64,000 nt of DNA from Flavobacterium sp. MDT1-60. GTDB lineage: Bacteria; Bacteroidota; Bacteroidia; Flavobacteriales; Flavobacteriaceae. Below are positions 51,775-61,391 of the stretch, in pieces (position 1 is the stretch's first letter; the number at the start of each line of letters is the position of its first letter). The translations under genes were made by a program, and so were the position numbers. Under the pieces are notes generated by a model that was given only the letters and a program-made list of their open reading frames with translations, was not told the DNA's origin and did not search any database. The stretch is from positions 744,001 through 808,000 of the forward strand of contig NZ_CP062159.1 in the NCBI RefSeq assembly GCF_014844035.1, read 5' to 3'.

Positions 51775-53556
51775 ATGAAAAACATCCTTATTTATATCGT
51801 TTTGTTGTGGTCCGGTTTTGCATTCTCTCAAAATGAGCAATTGGCTCAATATTACTACGACAAAGGCGATTTTGAAAAAGCGAAGATCAGTTACGAAGAG
51901 CTTTTAAACAGCGCACCATCCAATACCCAATATTTTTTAAGAACAGTCGATTGTTATCAGCAATTGCAGCAATTTGCTTTGGCTGAAAAAATGATTCAGG
52001 ATCGTTACAATAGATACAAACAAGGTGTGTTTTTAGTGGAACTTGGCTATAATTTCCAACTTCAGAAAAATGATTCAAAGGCCAAAAACTACTATGATCA
52101 GGCTATAGAAAAAATAAAAACGAATGCTAATGATGTTTACGGAATTGGAAATTCATTCGAGAAAAAAGTATTATTAGAATATGCATTGAAAGCCTATCAA
52201 ACAGCGATGCAGGTACAGCCTAATTACAATTTCAATTTCCAAATAGGAATGTTGTATGGCCAGTTAGGAAAGACCGATCAAATGATTGATCTTTTACTGA
52301 CAGAATCTTATCAAAATCCACAAAATGCCAATTTGATTCAGACGCAATTATCGCGTTTTATGAATGGCGAAACAGATAATACGGCTTTTAAAGATGCAAT
52401 GCGAAAAGCACTAATCCTGAAAACGCAAAAAGATCAGGATGTTTTCTGGAATCATTATTTGAGTTGGTTTTATGTACAGCAAAAAGAATTTGGCAAAGCT
52501 TTTATTCAGGAAAAAGCGATTTACAAGCGCGAACCTGAGTCTCTTTCTAGCATTGTTAATTTAAGTCAGTTTGCATTAAATGAAGACGACACTGAAACTG
52601 CGGCTGAAATCCTGAACTTTATTCTTCTTAATACCAAAGATTTAGATTTGCTAGTGCAGAGCAATTATTATTTAATGCAAATTAAAATTGATAAAGCACA
52701 GGAAAAAGAGTATCCAATAATCGATGCAGAGTTACAACAATTGCTTACAACCTATGAAATAACTCCTTTTACCTTATCTTTGCAATTAATTCAGGCGCAT
52801 TTTAAAGCATTTAATTTAAAAAAGCCAGAAGAAGGTATCGCAATTGTCAAACGAGCCTTAGAGCTTAATTTGAATGATTATCAGGAAGCAGATGCCAAAA
52901 TGGAATTGGGGGATATTTTGCTTTTACAGGAAAAGTTCAATCAGGCACTGATTTATTATTCGCAGATTCAATTGGATTTAAAGAATGATGTGATGTCGCA
53001 TGAAGCGAGTTTAAAGGCGGCAAAAACAAGTTATTATAAAACTGATTTTGAATGGGCTTTAAAACAGTTCAAAGAATTAAAGTCGGCAAACACGCAGTTG
53101 ATTGCGAATGATGCCCTGGAATATTTTTTATTGATAAATGACAACACCGTTGCCGATTCGACACAAACGGCATTGAAGCAGTTTGCAAAAGGTGACTTTT
53201 TAATTTATCAGAATAAAAAACAAGAAGCGATTACGCAGTTTCAGAATATTCTGAAAACCTATAAAGGACAGGAAATCGAAGCTGTAACAATGTTGCGTTT
53301 AGGTAAAATTTACGAAAGTCTGAAGGATTATAATTCGGCTTTAAGCCAATACCAGCAGATCATTGACCATCATAGCGACGGAATTTATGTTGATGAAGCG
53401 CTGTTTTTTTCGGCAGAAATTTACAACGACGAATTAAAAGATATTGAAAAGGCAAAACCTTTGTATGAAAAGGTGATTTTTAACCATCAGGACAGTATTT
53501 ACTTTGTTGATGCCAGAAAAAAATACCGGGAGTTGAGAGGAGATAAGAATTTGTAA
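51775..53556 (+). CDS. Secreted tetratricopeptide repeat protein
   Basis: 593 residues with signal peptide MKNILIYIVLLWSGFAFSQ. At least eight TPR-like units are visible across its length, for example 'YYYDKGDFEKAKISYEELLN' (26-45), 'GIGNSFEKKVLLEYALKAYQ', 'GYNFQLQKNDSKAKNYYDQA', and three at the C-terminus ('LRLGKIYESLKDYNSALSQY'). Likely a periplasmic or outer-membrane scaffold for protein complexes. Partner unknown. Confidence 0.87.
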   Translation: MKNILIYIVLLWSGFAFSQNEQLAQYYYDKGDFEKAKISYEELLNSAPSNTQYFLRTVDCYQQLQQFALAEKMIQDRYNRYKQGVFLVELGYNFQLQKNDSKAKNYYDQAIEKIKTNANDVYGIGNSFEKKVLLEYALKAYQTAMQVQPNYNFNFQIGMLYGQLGKTDQMIDLLLTESYQNPQNANLIQTQLSRFMNGETDNTAFKDAMRKALILKTQKDQDVFWNHYLSWFYVQQKEFGKAFIQEKAIYKREPESLSSIVNLSQFALNEDDTETAAEILNFILLNTKDLDLLVQSNYYLMQIKIDKAQEKEYPIIDAELQQLLTTYEITPFTLSLQLIQAHFKAFNLKKPEEGIAIVKRALELNLNDYQEADAKMELGDILLLQEKFNQALIYYSQIQLDLKNDVMSHEASLKAAKTSYYKTDFEWALKQFKELKSANTQLIANDALEYFLLINDNTVADSTQTALKQFAKGDFLIYQNKKQEAITQFQNILKTYKGQEIEAVTMLRLGKIYESLKDYNSALSQYQQIIDHHSDGIYVDEALFFSAEIYNDELKDIEKAKPLYEKVIFNHQDSIYFVDARKKYRELRGDKNL

Positions 53557-53682
53557 AATTCCAAAAAGCAAATTCCAAACTCCAAAAAGAATAGAATTAA
53601 TAATATGACGATTTGTTTTAAGATTTTAAGAAGAAAAAAGCTCAGAACCTTAGAACCTTAGAATCTCAGAACCTTTAAAAAA
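53557..53682. repeat. Phrase-like repeats
   Basis: AAATTCCAAAAAGCAAATTC and CAAACTCCAAAAAG (53558-53590) and CAGAACCTTAGAACCTTAGA with ATCTCAGAACC (53642-53672). The CTTAGAAC unit is tandem. Confidence 0.65.
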
Positions 53683-53994
53683 ATGATAATTTACAACGTT
53701 ACCACAAATATACACGAAAGCGTTCACGACCAATGGTTAAAATGGATGCAGGAAAAACACATACCGGAAATTCTGGCTACAGAAAAGTTTTCTTCAGCAA
53801 GAATTGTTAGGGTTTTAATTGAAGAAGAAATGGGCGGAATTACCTATTCCGTTCAATATGTTACCGATAGCAAAGAAACTTTAGACCAATATTACATTGA
53901 AGACGAACCGAAATTTCATAAAGAAGCTTTAGAATTGTTCGCAGACAAAATGCTTTCTTTCAGAACGGAGTTGGAAGTTATTTCGGAACATTAA
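53683..53994 (+). CDS. DUF4286 family protein
   Basis: 103 residues that fit DUF4286 across its length ('IIYNVTTNIHESVHDQWLKW', 'IPEILATEKFSSARIVRVL', 'YSVQYVTDSKETLDQYYIED'). It has the ferredoxin-like alpha/beta order of ABM-fold proteins, with no active-site residues recognisable. Function unknown. It lies before rsmA, an order that is common in this group. Confidence 0.92.
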   Translation: MIIYNVTTNIHESVHDQWLKWMQEKHIPEILATEKFSSARIVRVLIEEEMGGITYSVQYVTDSKETLDQYYIEDEPKFHKEALELFADKMLSFRTELEVISEH

Positions 53995-54175
53995 TTTTTG
54001 AGTTTCAGTAACAGAAATTGTGCACAGATTTGACGGATTAAACAGGTTTCCACTGATTAGTAAATTTTAAATTTGTGATAATTTGTGTAATTTGTGGTAA
54101 AAAATAAAAAAATTTGGTGTCTTAGTGCCTTTGTGGCAAAAAACCATAGTGCCTTCGCGGCAAATAAAAGATAAA
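53995..54175. repeat. Repeat phrases before rsmA
   Basis: GTGCCTTTGTGGCAAAAAAC and GTGCCTTCGCGGCAAATAAA (54126-54168) match the arm of the 11387-11502 pair. GTAATTTGTGGTAAAAAATA and AAATTTGTGATAATTTGTG precede them. Confidence 0.65.
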
Positions 54176-54961
54176 ATGGAAAAAGTAAAAGCTAAAAAAC
54201 ATTTAGGACAACACTTCTTAAAAGATGAAAGTATTGCAAAAGCAATTGCTGATACTTTGAGTTTAGAAGGATACGATGAGGTTCTGGAAATAGGACCAGG
54301 AATGGGTGTGTTGACTAAGTATTTGCTTGACAAACCAATTAATACGCACGTAATCGAGATTGATACCGAATCTGTGACGTATTTGGGTGAAAATTATCCG
54401 AAATTAAAAAATCAGATTATCTCTCAGGATTTTCTGAAATACAATATTAATGAGGTTTACAAAGACAAACAATTCGCTATAATCGGGAATTTCCCTTATA
54501 ATATTTCGACTCAGATCGTTTTTAGAACCTTAGAGTTCAGAGACCAGATTCCTGAGTTTTCGGGAATGTTCCAAAAAGAAGTTGCAGAGCGAATCTGCGA
54601 GAAAAAAGGCTCAAAGGCGTACGGAATCTTATCCGTATTAGCCCAGGCTTTCTATATTACTGAGTATTTGTTTACTGTTGACGAAAATGTTTTTATTCCT
54701 CCGCCCAAGGTCAAGTCGGGTGTGATGAAAATGACCCGAAAGGAAGATTATAGTCTTCCATGTGGTGAAAAGTTGTTTTTTACTGTAGTGAAAACTGCTT
54801 TTCAGCAAAGACGAAAAACATTACGTAACAGTTTGAAAACATTAAATTTAACTGATAATTTGCGATTAGACACTATCTTTGATAAACGTCCCGAGCAACT
54901 TAGTGTAGAAGAATTTATTGAACTGACTCAAAAAATAGAAGCCGATGGAGTTCAAAGTTAG
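54176..54961 (+). CDS. rsmA: 16S rRNA (adenine1518/1519-N6) dimethyltransferase
   Basis: Dimethylates two adenosines in helix 45 of 16S rRNA during 30S maturation. 261 residues from the start at 54176 ([20 protein letters not shown]); 17 codons further upstream are repeat-derived. AdoMet-binding motif I is '[16 protein letters not shown]', and the catalytic N-L/I-P-[FY] motif IV is '[10 protein letters not shown]'. The gene overlaps mgtE by 17 bases. Confidence 0.97.
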   Translation: MEKVKAKKHLGQHFLKDESIAKAIADTLSLEGYDEVLEIGPGMGVLTKYLLDKPINTHVIEIDTESVTYLGENYPKLKNQIISQDFLKYNINEVYKDKQFAIIGNFPYNISTQIVFRTLEFRDQIPEFSGMFQKEVAERICEKKGSKAYGILSVLAQAFYITEYLFTVDENVFIPPPKVKSGVMKMTRKEDYSLPCGEKLFFTVVKTAFQQRRKTLRNSLKTLNLTDNLRLDTIFDKRPEQLSVEEFIELTQKIEADGVQS

Positions 54962-56294
54962 CAAAGAATTAATCCACCAATTAGAAGAGCATATTGTTAA
55001 TAAAAACGACCAGGAACTTGAAGTTTTATTAAACGATTTGCACCACGCTGATATTGCCGAAATCCTGGATGAACTGGATTTCGACGAAGCAACTTATATT
55101 TTCAGGGTTTTAGATAGTGATAAAACAGCAGAAATTCTTCTGGAATTAGAAGATGATTTGCGTGAAAACATCTTAAGCCGACTTTCGCCTAAAGAAATTG
55201 CGGAAGAGCTTGATGAGCTTGAAACCAATGACGCGGCTGATATTATCGGTGAACTTTCACAGGAAATCAAAGCCGAAGTAATCTCGGAAATGCTTGACGT
55301 CGAGCACGCAAAAGACATTGTCGATTTGTTGCGTTACGACGAAAATTCTGCCGGTGGTTTGATGGGGAAAGAGTTGGTAAAAGTCAATGAAAACTGGAAT
55401 GTACTGACTTGCGTAAAAGAAATGCGTATTCAGGCAGAAAATGTTTCCAGAGTACATTCAATTTATGTGGTTGATGATGAAAACCGTTTAAAAGGCAGAT
55501 TATCACTAAAAGATTTATTGACGACTTCTACCAAAACACAAATTGGCGATATTTATATTCGAAAATTAAATTTTGTAAACGTCGATACTGAAGATGTTGA
55601 GGTAGCACGTATCATGCAAAAATACGATTTAGAGGCTATTCCGGTTGTGGATGAACTCGGTCGTTTGGTCGGAAGAATTACTATTGATGATATCGTAGAC
55701 GTAATAAAGGACGAAGCTGATAAGGATTACCAATTGGCGGCGGGTATCACACAAGACGTTGAATCTAACGATAGTGTTTTGGAGTTAACCAAAGCACGTT
55801 TGCCATGGCTTTTAATTGGTATGGTAATCGAGATTGTGGCTTCTTTTGTCTTGAAAGGGAATGAAGCTACATTTCAAAAGTATTCTACTTTAATTATTTT
55901 CGTTCCATTACTTTCGGCCACAGCCGGAAATATTGGCGTTCAGGCTTCTGCCATTGTGGTACAAGGTTTGGCGAACGGAACTTTAAAAGAATTTAGTCGT
56001 GGTTATTTTAGTAAGGAAATTTCTGTATCGATGATTTCCGGTAGTATTATTTCATTACTTCTTTTAGGATATCATTCGATTATGTACCAACAATATTTAG
56101 TGGGAATGGCGATTTCGATTTCGATGATTGTAGTGATTTTATTCGCTGCGACTTTAGGAACTTTGGTGCCGCTTTTCCTTCATAAGAATAAAATTGATCC
56201 CGCAATTGCGACAGGTCCGTTTATCACAACAACCAATGACGTTTTTGGAATTATGCTCTACTTTGGAGTGGCAAAATTGATTCTAGGGTTTTAG
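54945..56294 (+). CDS. mgtE: Magnesium transporter MgtE
   Basis: Inner-membrane Mg2+ channel of 449 residues. The N domain (about 1-130) is acidic and superhelical. Two CBS domains follow (about 135-260; '[16 protein letters not shown]', '[20 protein letters not shown]') that sense magnesium and gate the pore. Five transmembrane segments start near 285 ('[16 protein letters not shown]'), with '[20 protein letters not shown]' as pore-forming motif. The start codon overlaps the end of rsmA. Confidence 0.96.
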   Translation: MEFKVSKELIHQLEEHIVNKNDQELEVLLNDLHHADIAEILDELDFDEATYIFRVLDSDKTAEILLELEDDLRENILSRLSPKEIAEELDELETNDAADIIGELSQEIKAEVISEMLDVEHAKDIVDLLRYDENSAGGLMGKELVKVNENWNVLTCVKEMRIQAENVSRVHSIYVVDDENRLKGRLSLKDLLTTSTKTQIGDIYIRKLNFVNVDTEDVEVARIMQKYDLEAIPVVDELGRLVGRITIDDIVDVIKDEADKDYQLAAGITQDVESNDSVLELTKARLPWLLIGMVIEIVASFVLKGNEATFQKYSTLIIFVPLLSATAGNIGVQASAIVVQGLANGTLKEFSRGYFSKEISVSMISGSIISLLLLGYHSIMYQQYLVGMAISISMIVVILFAATLGTLVPLFLHKNKIDPAIATGPFITTTNDVFGIMLYFGVAKLILGF

Positions 56295-56394
56295 ATTTTT
56301 GCCACAAATTAATAGATTACAGTGATTTAAGATCCTTAAAATCTATGTAATTTGCAAACCGAAAATATGCTATTAACCAGCCAATAAATAAGCA
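56295..56394. repeat. Repeat-derived gap between mgtE and proC
   Basis: TTTTGCCACAAATTAATAGA and TTACAGTGATTTAAGATCCT belong to the 'GCCACAAATT' phrase family of 33636-33975. Confidence 0.55.
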
Positions 56395-57171
56395 ATGAAA
56401 GTACATATAATTGGAGGAGGGAATCTGGGGGTTTCTATTGCCTTGGGAATTGCCAAATTCTCCAAAAACAATCAGGTTACAGTAACAAGAAGAAACACGG
56501 CAAGTATTCTATATTTAGCTGAATACGGAATTACAGTTTCTAACGATAATAAACATAACATTCAGGAAGCTGATGTGGTAATTTTAACGATAAAACCATA
56601 TCAGGTTGATACTGTTTTTGCTGAAATTTTACCAGTAATCAAAGGAAAAACGATAGCTTCTGCAGTAAGCGGATTATCCTTAGATGTGCTTCAATCCAAA
56701 ACAAATAACGAATTTCCGGTAATTCGAATCATGCCGAATATTGCGGCGCAGTTCGGAGAATCAGCAACTTGTATTTCTTTTCCTGAAAAAGACAGAGAAA
56801 AAGCATTGCCAATTGTCGATTTATTCCAGGATTTAGGAACGGCTCCGGTTATTGATGAAAAATTAATGGATGCAGCAACTGTTCTTGGAGCATGCGGAAC
56901 GGCTTATGCCTTAAGATATATACGTGCGTCAATGCAGGCCGGAATCGAAATTGGTTTTGATTCGCAAACGGCTTTAGCAATTGCCGCGCAAACCGTAAAA
57001 GGAGCTGCAAAAATGTTGCTAGAGGAAAAAGTACATCCGGAACAATTGATTGACCGTGTAACGACGCCTCAGGGTTGTACAATCGTTGGTTTGAATGAAA
57101 TGGAACACAATGGTTTTAGTTCTTCCTTGATTAAGGGTATTAAAACTTCTTTGAAACAAATCAAAGGTTAG
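56395..57171 (+). CDS. proC: Pyrroline-5-carboxylate reductase
   Basis: Last step of proline synthesis, reducing pyrroline-5-carboxylate with NAD(P)H. 258 residues. The N-terminal nucleotide motif is 'IIGGGNLGVSIALGIAKF', and the C-terminal signature 'VTTPQGCTIVGLNEMEHNGF' is close to the proC signature. Middle 'VIRIMPNIAAQFGESAT' is also typical. Single gene, followed by a strong hairpin. Confidence 0.95.
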   Translation: MKVHIIGGGNLGVSIALGIAKFSKNNQVTVTRRNTASILYLAEYGITVSNDNKHNIQEADVVILTIKPYQVDTVFAEILPVIKGKTIASAVSGLSLDVLQSKTNNEFPVIRIMPNIAAQFGESATCISFPEKDREKALPIVDLFQDLGTAPVIDEKLMDAATVLGACGTAYALRYIRASMQAGIEIGFDSQTALAIAAQTVKGAAKMLLEEKVHPEQLIDRVTTPQGCTIVGLNEMEHNGFSSSLIKGIKTSLKQIKG

Positions 57172-57194
57172 GTTTTTAAAGAAATTCCAATATA

Positions 57195-57245
57195 AAAAAT
57201 TCCAAATTCCAATGCTTAGGCTTGGGATTTGGAATTTTTGTTTTT
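57195..57245 (+). terminator. Terminator after proC, made from repeat sequence
   Basis: AAAAATTCCAAATTCCAA (57195-57212) pairs with TTGGGATTTGGAATTTTT (57222-57239), with one G-U, followed by GTTTTT. The phrase is from the 'AAATTCCAA' repeat family. Confidence 0.82.
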
Positions 57246-57373
57246 ACACTAAGCGTAACTCGCCAAAGATTGGTGAATAACTATGCGGAATTTCTTGTGT
57301 GATCCTTTTCCTCCTTCAGGATGACAAGTTTGCAAATAATTGGAATTTGGTATTTTTTATATTGGAATTTTAA
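57246..57373. repeat. Degraded repeat copy
   Basis: TTGTGTGATCCTTTTCCTCC with TTCAGGATGACAAG (57295-57328) resembles the right arm of the 19848-19949 pair. TTGGAATTTGGTATTTTTTA and TTGGAATTTT follow. Confidence 0.65.
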
Positions 57374-57673
57374 TCAGCTAAAAACCTCAAAATGTTCCAC
57401 CTTCTCTTCAAATTCTAAAAGAAAATGAACATCCTCAGGGTAATATTTCGCTTTTTCAAAATCTTTGCCGGCAAAATTTTTAATGACTTCGAGATTCTCC
57501 CAATACGTAATTAAAGTAAAGTGGGCTTCGTTGCTTTTGATGTTTCGTAAAAAGGATAATTTTATAAAACCAGTTGTTTTTGAATAGTCAGGAATAGCGG
57601 TCTTTTGTAGAAATTCGGTGTAAACCTCATAATCTTCGACTTTTGTTTTTCCGTGCCAGATTCTTGCAATCAT
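57374..57673 (-). CDS. Antibiotic biosynthesis monooxygenase (ABM)-fold protein
   Basis: 99-residue ferredoxin-like protein. 'IARIWHGKTKVEDYEVYTEF' and 'ITYWENLEVIKNFAGKDFEK' with W and YYPEDVHFLLEFE are typical of ABM/DUF-type monomers. Members act on quinones or heme, but no catalytic residues are certain here. It lies 62 bases downstream of the nhaA gene stop on the same strand. Confidence 0.8.
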   Translation of the reverse strand: MIARIWHGKTKVEDYEVYTEFLQKTAIPDYSKTTGFIKLSFLRNIKSNEAHFTLITYWENLEVIKNFAGKDFEKAKYYPEDVHFLLEFEEKVEHFEVFS

Positions 57674-57735
57674 AATAATAAGTTTTAAAAATAGTTATGA
57701 TGTGATGTTGGAATTTGGGATTTTCTATATTGGAT

Positions 57736-58878
57736 TTAAATTTTCTTCTTCTTCAAAACATACTTCAAATAAACAAATCCGGAAATTCCGGAAAGCACAG
57801 AAGCGATCAAAATAGCAATTTTAGAAAAAACAATAGTTTCAGGATCTTTGAAAGCTAAAATGGTAATAAAAATCGACATTGTAAAACCAATTCCGCCCAA
57901 CATTCCTGCACCTAAAATATGTGTCCATTTTAATTTTTTAGGCAAAACGCAAAGACCGGCACTTACTCCTAAAAAAGAAAAAAGCAGAATTCCTAAAGGT
58001 TTTCCAACGACCAATCCTAAAATAATTCCGAATGAATTGGGATGATTTAATCCTTCATGCCAATCAGATTCTATAGCAATACAGGTATTGGCAATCGCAA
58101 ATAATGGCAAAATCAGGAAAGCAACGGGTTTATGTAAAAAATGCTGTAATTTATACGAAACTGATTTTTCTCCACCATCTTCAAACGGAATTACAAATGC
58201 CAAAATAACGCCCGTAATAGTTGCGTGAACACCAGAATTCAGCATAAAATACCACATAAAAACACCGCCAATTAAATATGGAATAAAGTTGTTGACTTTC
58301 TTTCTGTTTAAAATAAACAAGAATCCCCAAATAGCTAATGCAATACCAAGATTTATAAAAGAAATAGAAGTGGTGTAAAAGATGGCAATAACAATTATGG
58401 CACCTAAATCATCAATAACCGCAAGCGCAGTTAGAAATACTTTTAAAGATGCCGGAACCTTGCTTCCTAAAAGGGATAAAATTCCAATTGCAAAGGCAAT
58501 GTCTGTTGCCATCGGAATTCCGGCTCCGTTTTGGGTTGCAGTTCCAAAATTTAAGGCTAAAAATATTCCGGCAGGAACGAGCATTCCGCCTAAAGCCGCC
58601 ATTAAGGGTAAAGAAGCATTTTTTATACTTGATAATTCTCCATGGTAAATTTCACGCTCTAATTCTAAACCAATCAACAAAAAGAAAATAGTCATTAATC
58701 CGTCATTGATCCAGTGTGTGATGGAATGTCCGCCTAAATCTTTTTCCCAAAAAGCGATATAATCAGTCTGAAAAGAAGAGTTGGCAAGATAAAGCGAAAT
58801 AATAGTAACAAAAAGCAATAACAGCCCTCCTGATTTTTCGTTTTCAAAAAAAGATTTAAAAGTTTTGGTCAATATCAT
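57736..58878 (-). CDS. nhaA: Na+/H+ antiporter NhaA
   Basis: Inner-membrane antiporter that exports Na+ for H+ uptake. 380 residues with about 11 to 12 hydrophobic segments. The family signature 'AVIDDLGAIIVIAIFY' carries the two adjacent aspartates of the ion site, and 'GIPMATDIAFAIGILSLLGS' and 'HSITHWINDGLMTIFFLLIG' are also conserved. Confidence 0.96.
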   Translation of the reverse strand: MILTKTFKSFFENEKSGGLLLLFVTIISLYLANSSFQTDYIAFWEKDLGGHSITHWINDGLMTIFFLLIGLELEREIYHGELSSIKNASLPLMAALGGMLVPAGIFLALNFGTATQNGAGIPMATDIAFAIGILSLLGSKVPASLKVFLTALAVIDDLGAIIVIAIFYTTSISFINLGIALAIWGFLFILNRKKVNNFIPYLIGGVFMWYFMLNSGVHATITGVILAFVIPFEDGGEKSVSYKLQHFLHKPVAFLILPLFAIANTCIAIESDWHEGLNHPNSFGIILGLVVGKPLGILLFSFLGVSAGLCVLPKKLKWTHILGAGMLGGIGFTMSIFITILAFKDPETIVFSKIAILIASVLSGISGFVYLKYVLKKKKI

Positions 58879-59131
58879 TTGTGAGAATTTTTGCTGATTT
58901 GAAGATGAATATCGGGTAGAATTCTCAGCGAAGTTATTTTCAAAGTTAGAAAAAATATAGGCAATAAAAAATTCTATCCAAGTTAAGACTCATAGTTTGG
59001 CTTTAATTAATCTCACAACAGATTAATACACAGAGTTTTGAACCTGAAACCTGAAACTTGAAACTTTCTAACATTTAGTAATAAATAATAAGCTGTATTT
59101 TTGTTTTTCTTTAGTATAATAAATCTTAGTT
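58879..59131. repeat. Gap between divergent nhaA and dehydrogenase genes
   Basis: Unique AT-rich sequence, then ACCTGAAACCTGAAACTTGA and AACTTTC (59042-59069), a repeat phrase also found reversed at 33649-33680. The TATTTTTG at 59096-59103 is a possible -7 element for the 59132 gene. Confidence 0.6.
59096..59103 (+). promoter_or_regulatory. Putative -7 promoter element
   Basis: TATTTTTG matches TAnnTTTG, 28 bases before the start codon at 59132. An imperfect -33 (TTTAG near 59075) is upstream. Confidence 0.45.
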
Positions 59132-60076
59132 ATGAGTGTAAAAATTCTACATATCGACAGCAACAATCCAATCCTTTGGCAACAACTTGAAGAAGCCGGT
59201 TTTGAAAACCATGCCGATTTTAAATCTTCAAAAGAAGAAATCGAAGCTAAAATTCACGAGTATAACGGAATCGTAATCAGAAGTCGTTTTAAAATTGACA
59301 AAACGTTTTTAGATAAAGGAGCCAATTTACAGTTTATTGCCAGAGTTGGCGCGGGTTTAGAAAGTATCGATTGTGATTATGCAGAGGCAAAAGGAATTCA
59401 TTTAATTGCTGCTCCGGAAGGTAATCGCAACGCTGTTGCAGAACATTCCCTGGGTGTAATTCTATCCCTTTTCAATAATTTAAATCAGGCCGACGCCGAA
59501 ATAAGAGCCGGACACTGGAATCGTGAAAGCAATCGCGGTCATGAACTGGACGGAAAAACTGTCGGGATTATTGGTTATGGAAATATGGGAAAAGCTTTTG
59601 CCAAAAAGCTTCGCGGTTTTGAGGTTGATGTTTTGTGTTATGATATTCTGGACAATGTGGTCGACGAAAATGCCAAACAAGTTTCTTTGGAAGAATTACA
59701 AAAAAGAACCGATGTGCTGAGTTTACATCTTCCGTGGACACCGGAAACGGACAAAATGGTAAATAAAGATTTTATAAACGCATTTGCAAAGCCATTTTGG
59801 ATTATTAATACTTCGCGCGGTAAAAATATTGTTACAGCGGATTTAGTTGAAGCTATGAAGTCTAAAAAGATTCTGGGAGCAGGTTTGGATGTTTTGGAGT
59901 ATGAGAAATTATCTTTTGAAACACTTTTTCAGGATAAAAATACGCCCGAGGCTTTTCAATATTTATTAGAAGCCAAAAATGTTTTGTTGACACCACATAT
60001 CGCAGGCTGGACTTTTGAAAGTCATGAACGTTTGGCACAGGTTATTGTAGATAAAATCAAAGCGGTTTATGCGTAA
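59132..60076 (+). CDS. D-2-hydroxyacid dehydrogenase, phosphoglycerate dehydrogenase-like
   Basis: 314 residues, cytoplasmic. NAD-binding 'VGIIGYGNMGKAFAKKLRGF' (residues about 145-164), the catalytic arginine in 'IINTSRGKNIVT', 'VLEYE' for glutamate and 'LLTPHIAGWTFESHERLA' for histidine are visible. No ACT domain, so serine synthesis control is not shown. SerA-like or hydroxypyruvate-type activity cannot be told apart. Confidence 0.88.
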   Translation: MSVKILHIDSNNPILWQQLEEAGFENHADFKSSKEEIEAKIHEYNGIVIRSRFKIDKTFLDKGANLQFIARVGAGLESIDCDYAEAKGIHLIAAPEGNRNAVAEHSLGVILSLFNNLNQADAEIRAGHWNRESNRGHELDGKTVGIIGYGNMGKAFAKKLRGFEVDVLCYDILDNVVDENAKQVSLEELQKRTDVLSLHLPWTPETDKMVNKDFINAFAKPFWIINTSRGKNIVTADLVEAMKSKKILGAGLDVLEYEKLSFETLFQDKNTPEAFQYLLEAKNVLLTPHIAGWTFESHERLAQVIVDKIKAVYA

Positions 60077-60291
60077 TAGCCCAATGTGGCTAAGACTTAA
60101 GGAGTTGTATTCTTTTTGTAAAATCAATTTAGTTTTTAATAACAAGTCTTTTCTTTAAAAGTAACATTCGGAATTAGTTTTTAAGATTATTTTTTTCTAA
60201 TATTGTTCGGAAAATTTTTAACAAATTTTTTAGAGAGGAGCGGCCGAAAATCCTAAAAAGAGTAGGGTTTAACTAACTAATTTTATTAATT
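60077..60291. other. AT-rich leader before the DUF805/TM2 cluster
   Basis: 215 bases without a gene. Most is AT-rich; AGAGAGGAGCGGCCGAAAAT and CCTAAAAAGAGTAGGG near 60230-60268 form a GC-richer island just before the first gene. No complete promoter recognised. Confidence 0.4.
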
Positions 60292-60717
60292 ATGATTGAA
60301 TGGTACAAAAAAGTAGTTTTTGAAAACTATGCAAATTTCAAAGGAAGAGCCAGAAGAAGTGAATACTGGTATTTTCGTTTGGCGAGTACAGTTATCTTTT
60401 TATTGTTTGTTGTTTTAGGACTTATTATATACGCGGCTACAGATAATGGTCCTTTGGCTCTTGGTTTAGCTTATGGCTTACTTATGCTTTATGCACTGGG
60501 AACAATGATTCCGTCTTTGGCAGTTTCAGTTCGAAGAATGCACGATATTGGTAAAAGTGGCTGGACTATTCTAGTAGCTATGATTCCATTGGTTGGTCCA
60601 ATTTGGATTCTGGTATTGTTATTCACAGAAGGAGATTCAGGTGAAAACTATTATGGAACCGATCCAAAAAATGAAATTGAAGAAATTAATGAAATCGGAA
60701 ACGTTGAATTGCAATAA
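60292..60717 (+). CDS. DUF805 membrane protein, copy 1
   Basis: 141 residues. 'MIEWYKKVVFENYANFKGRA' opens the domain, 'RRSEYWYFRLASTVIF' and 'VSVRRMHDIGKSGWTILVA' are the DUF805 signatures. Three to four hydrophobic segments. Its neighbours are two TM2 proteins and a second DUF805 copy. Function unknown; the family is common in small inner-membrane proteins of bacteria. Confidence 0.92.
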   Translation: MIEWYKKVVFENYANFKGRARRSEYWYFRLASTVIFLLFVVLGLIIYAATDNGPLALGLAYGLLMLYALGTMIPSLAVSVRRMHDIGKSGWTILVAMIPLVGPIWILVLLFTEGDSGENYYGTDPKNEIEEINEIGNVELQ

Positions 60718-60733
60718 TTTAAAATAAGTAAAA

Positions 60734-61012
60734 ATGGAAAATACAAAACCAGAAGCCTGGAATACACCATCAACCCCAACACAAGAGAATAAAAAAGTTG
60801 TTGCCGGAGTTTTAGGCATTTTATTAGGAGGATTTGGAATACATAAATTCATCCTGGGATATACACAAGAGGGGATTATTCAGTTAGTAATCACTTTGGT
60901 TACTTGTGGAATTGGAAGTTTAATAGGTTTCATTGAGGGAATTATTTACCTGACGAAAACAGACGAAGAATTTTATCAGACTTATCAGGTTGGAAAAAAA
61001 GGCTGGTTCTAA
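60734..61012 (+). CDS. TM2 domain protein, copy 1
   Basis: 92 residues. A short proline- and threonine-rich N-terminus is followed by the TM2 domain: 'GILLGGFGIHKFILGYTQEG', 'IGSLIGFIEGIIYLTKTDEE' and C-terminal 'YQTYQVGKKGWF'. Two hydrophobic helices with a conserved G-x-H-K-F loop. It is 16 bases after the DUF805 gene, so co-transcribed. Confidence 0.92.
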   Translation: MENTKPEAWNTPSTPTQENKKVVAGVLGILLGGFGIHKFILGYTQEGIIQLVITLVTCGIGSLIGFIEGIIYLTKTDEEFYQTYQVGKKGWF

Positions 61013-61018
61013 AACATA

Positions 61019-61057
61019 AAAAATCCCATCTGCAACTGTGGATGGGATTTTCTTTTT
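61019..61057 (+). terminator. Terminator between the two TM2 genes
   Basis: AAATCCCATC (61021-61030) with GATGGGATTT (61041-61050) and a T-run. Confidence 0.87.
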
Positions 61058-61084
61058 AATAATAATTGATTTTAAATTTAAATT

Positions 61085-61348
61085 ATGGAAAATACACAAT
61101 CAGAGTTTGGAACTTCCAAACCAGAAAATAAAAAAGTTGTTGCTGGAATTTTTGGAATTTTACTTGGAGCTTTAGGAATTCATAAATTCTATTTAGGTTA
61201 CACCAAAGAAGGAATAATTCAAATACTTCTTAATCTTTTATGCGGACTAGGTAGTTTAATAGGACTTATAGAAGGAATTATTTACCTAACAAAGACCGAC
61301 GAAGATTTTTACCAGACTTATCAGGTTGGTAGAAAACCTTGGTTTTAA
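61085..61348 (+). CDS. TM2 domain protein, copy 2
   Basis: 87 residues, very similar to the 60734 protein in the domain ('GILLGALGIHKFYLGYTKEG', 'LGSLIGLIEGIIYLTKTDED', 'YQTYQVGRKPWF'). The first 15 residues differ. It has a terminator before it and none directly after, so it probably has its own promoter and is co-transcribed with copy 2 of DUF805. Confidence 0.92.
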   Translation: MENTQSEFGTSKPENKKVVAGIFGILLGALGIHKFYLGYTKEGIIQILLNLLCGLGSLIGLIEGIIYLTKTDEDFYQTYQVGRKPWF

Positions 61349-61391
61349 TATTTAAATACTTTTATTAAAAATAGATTACAATTAAGAAATT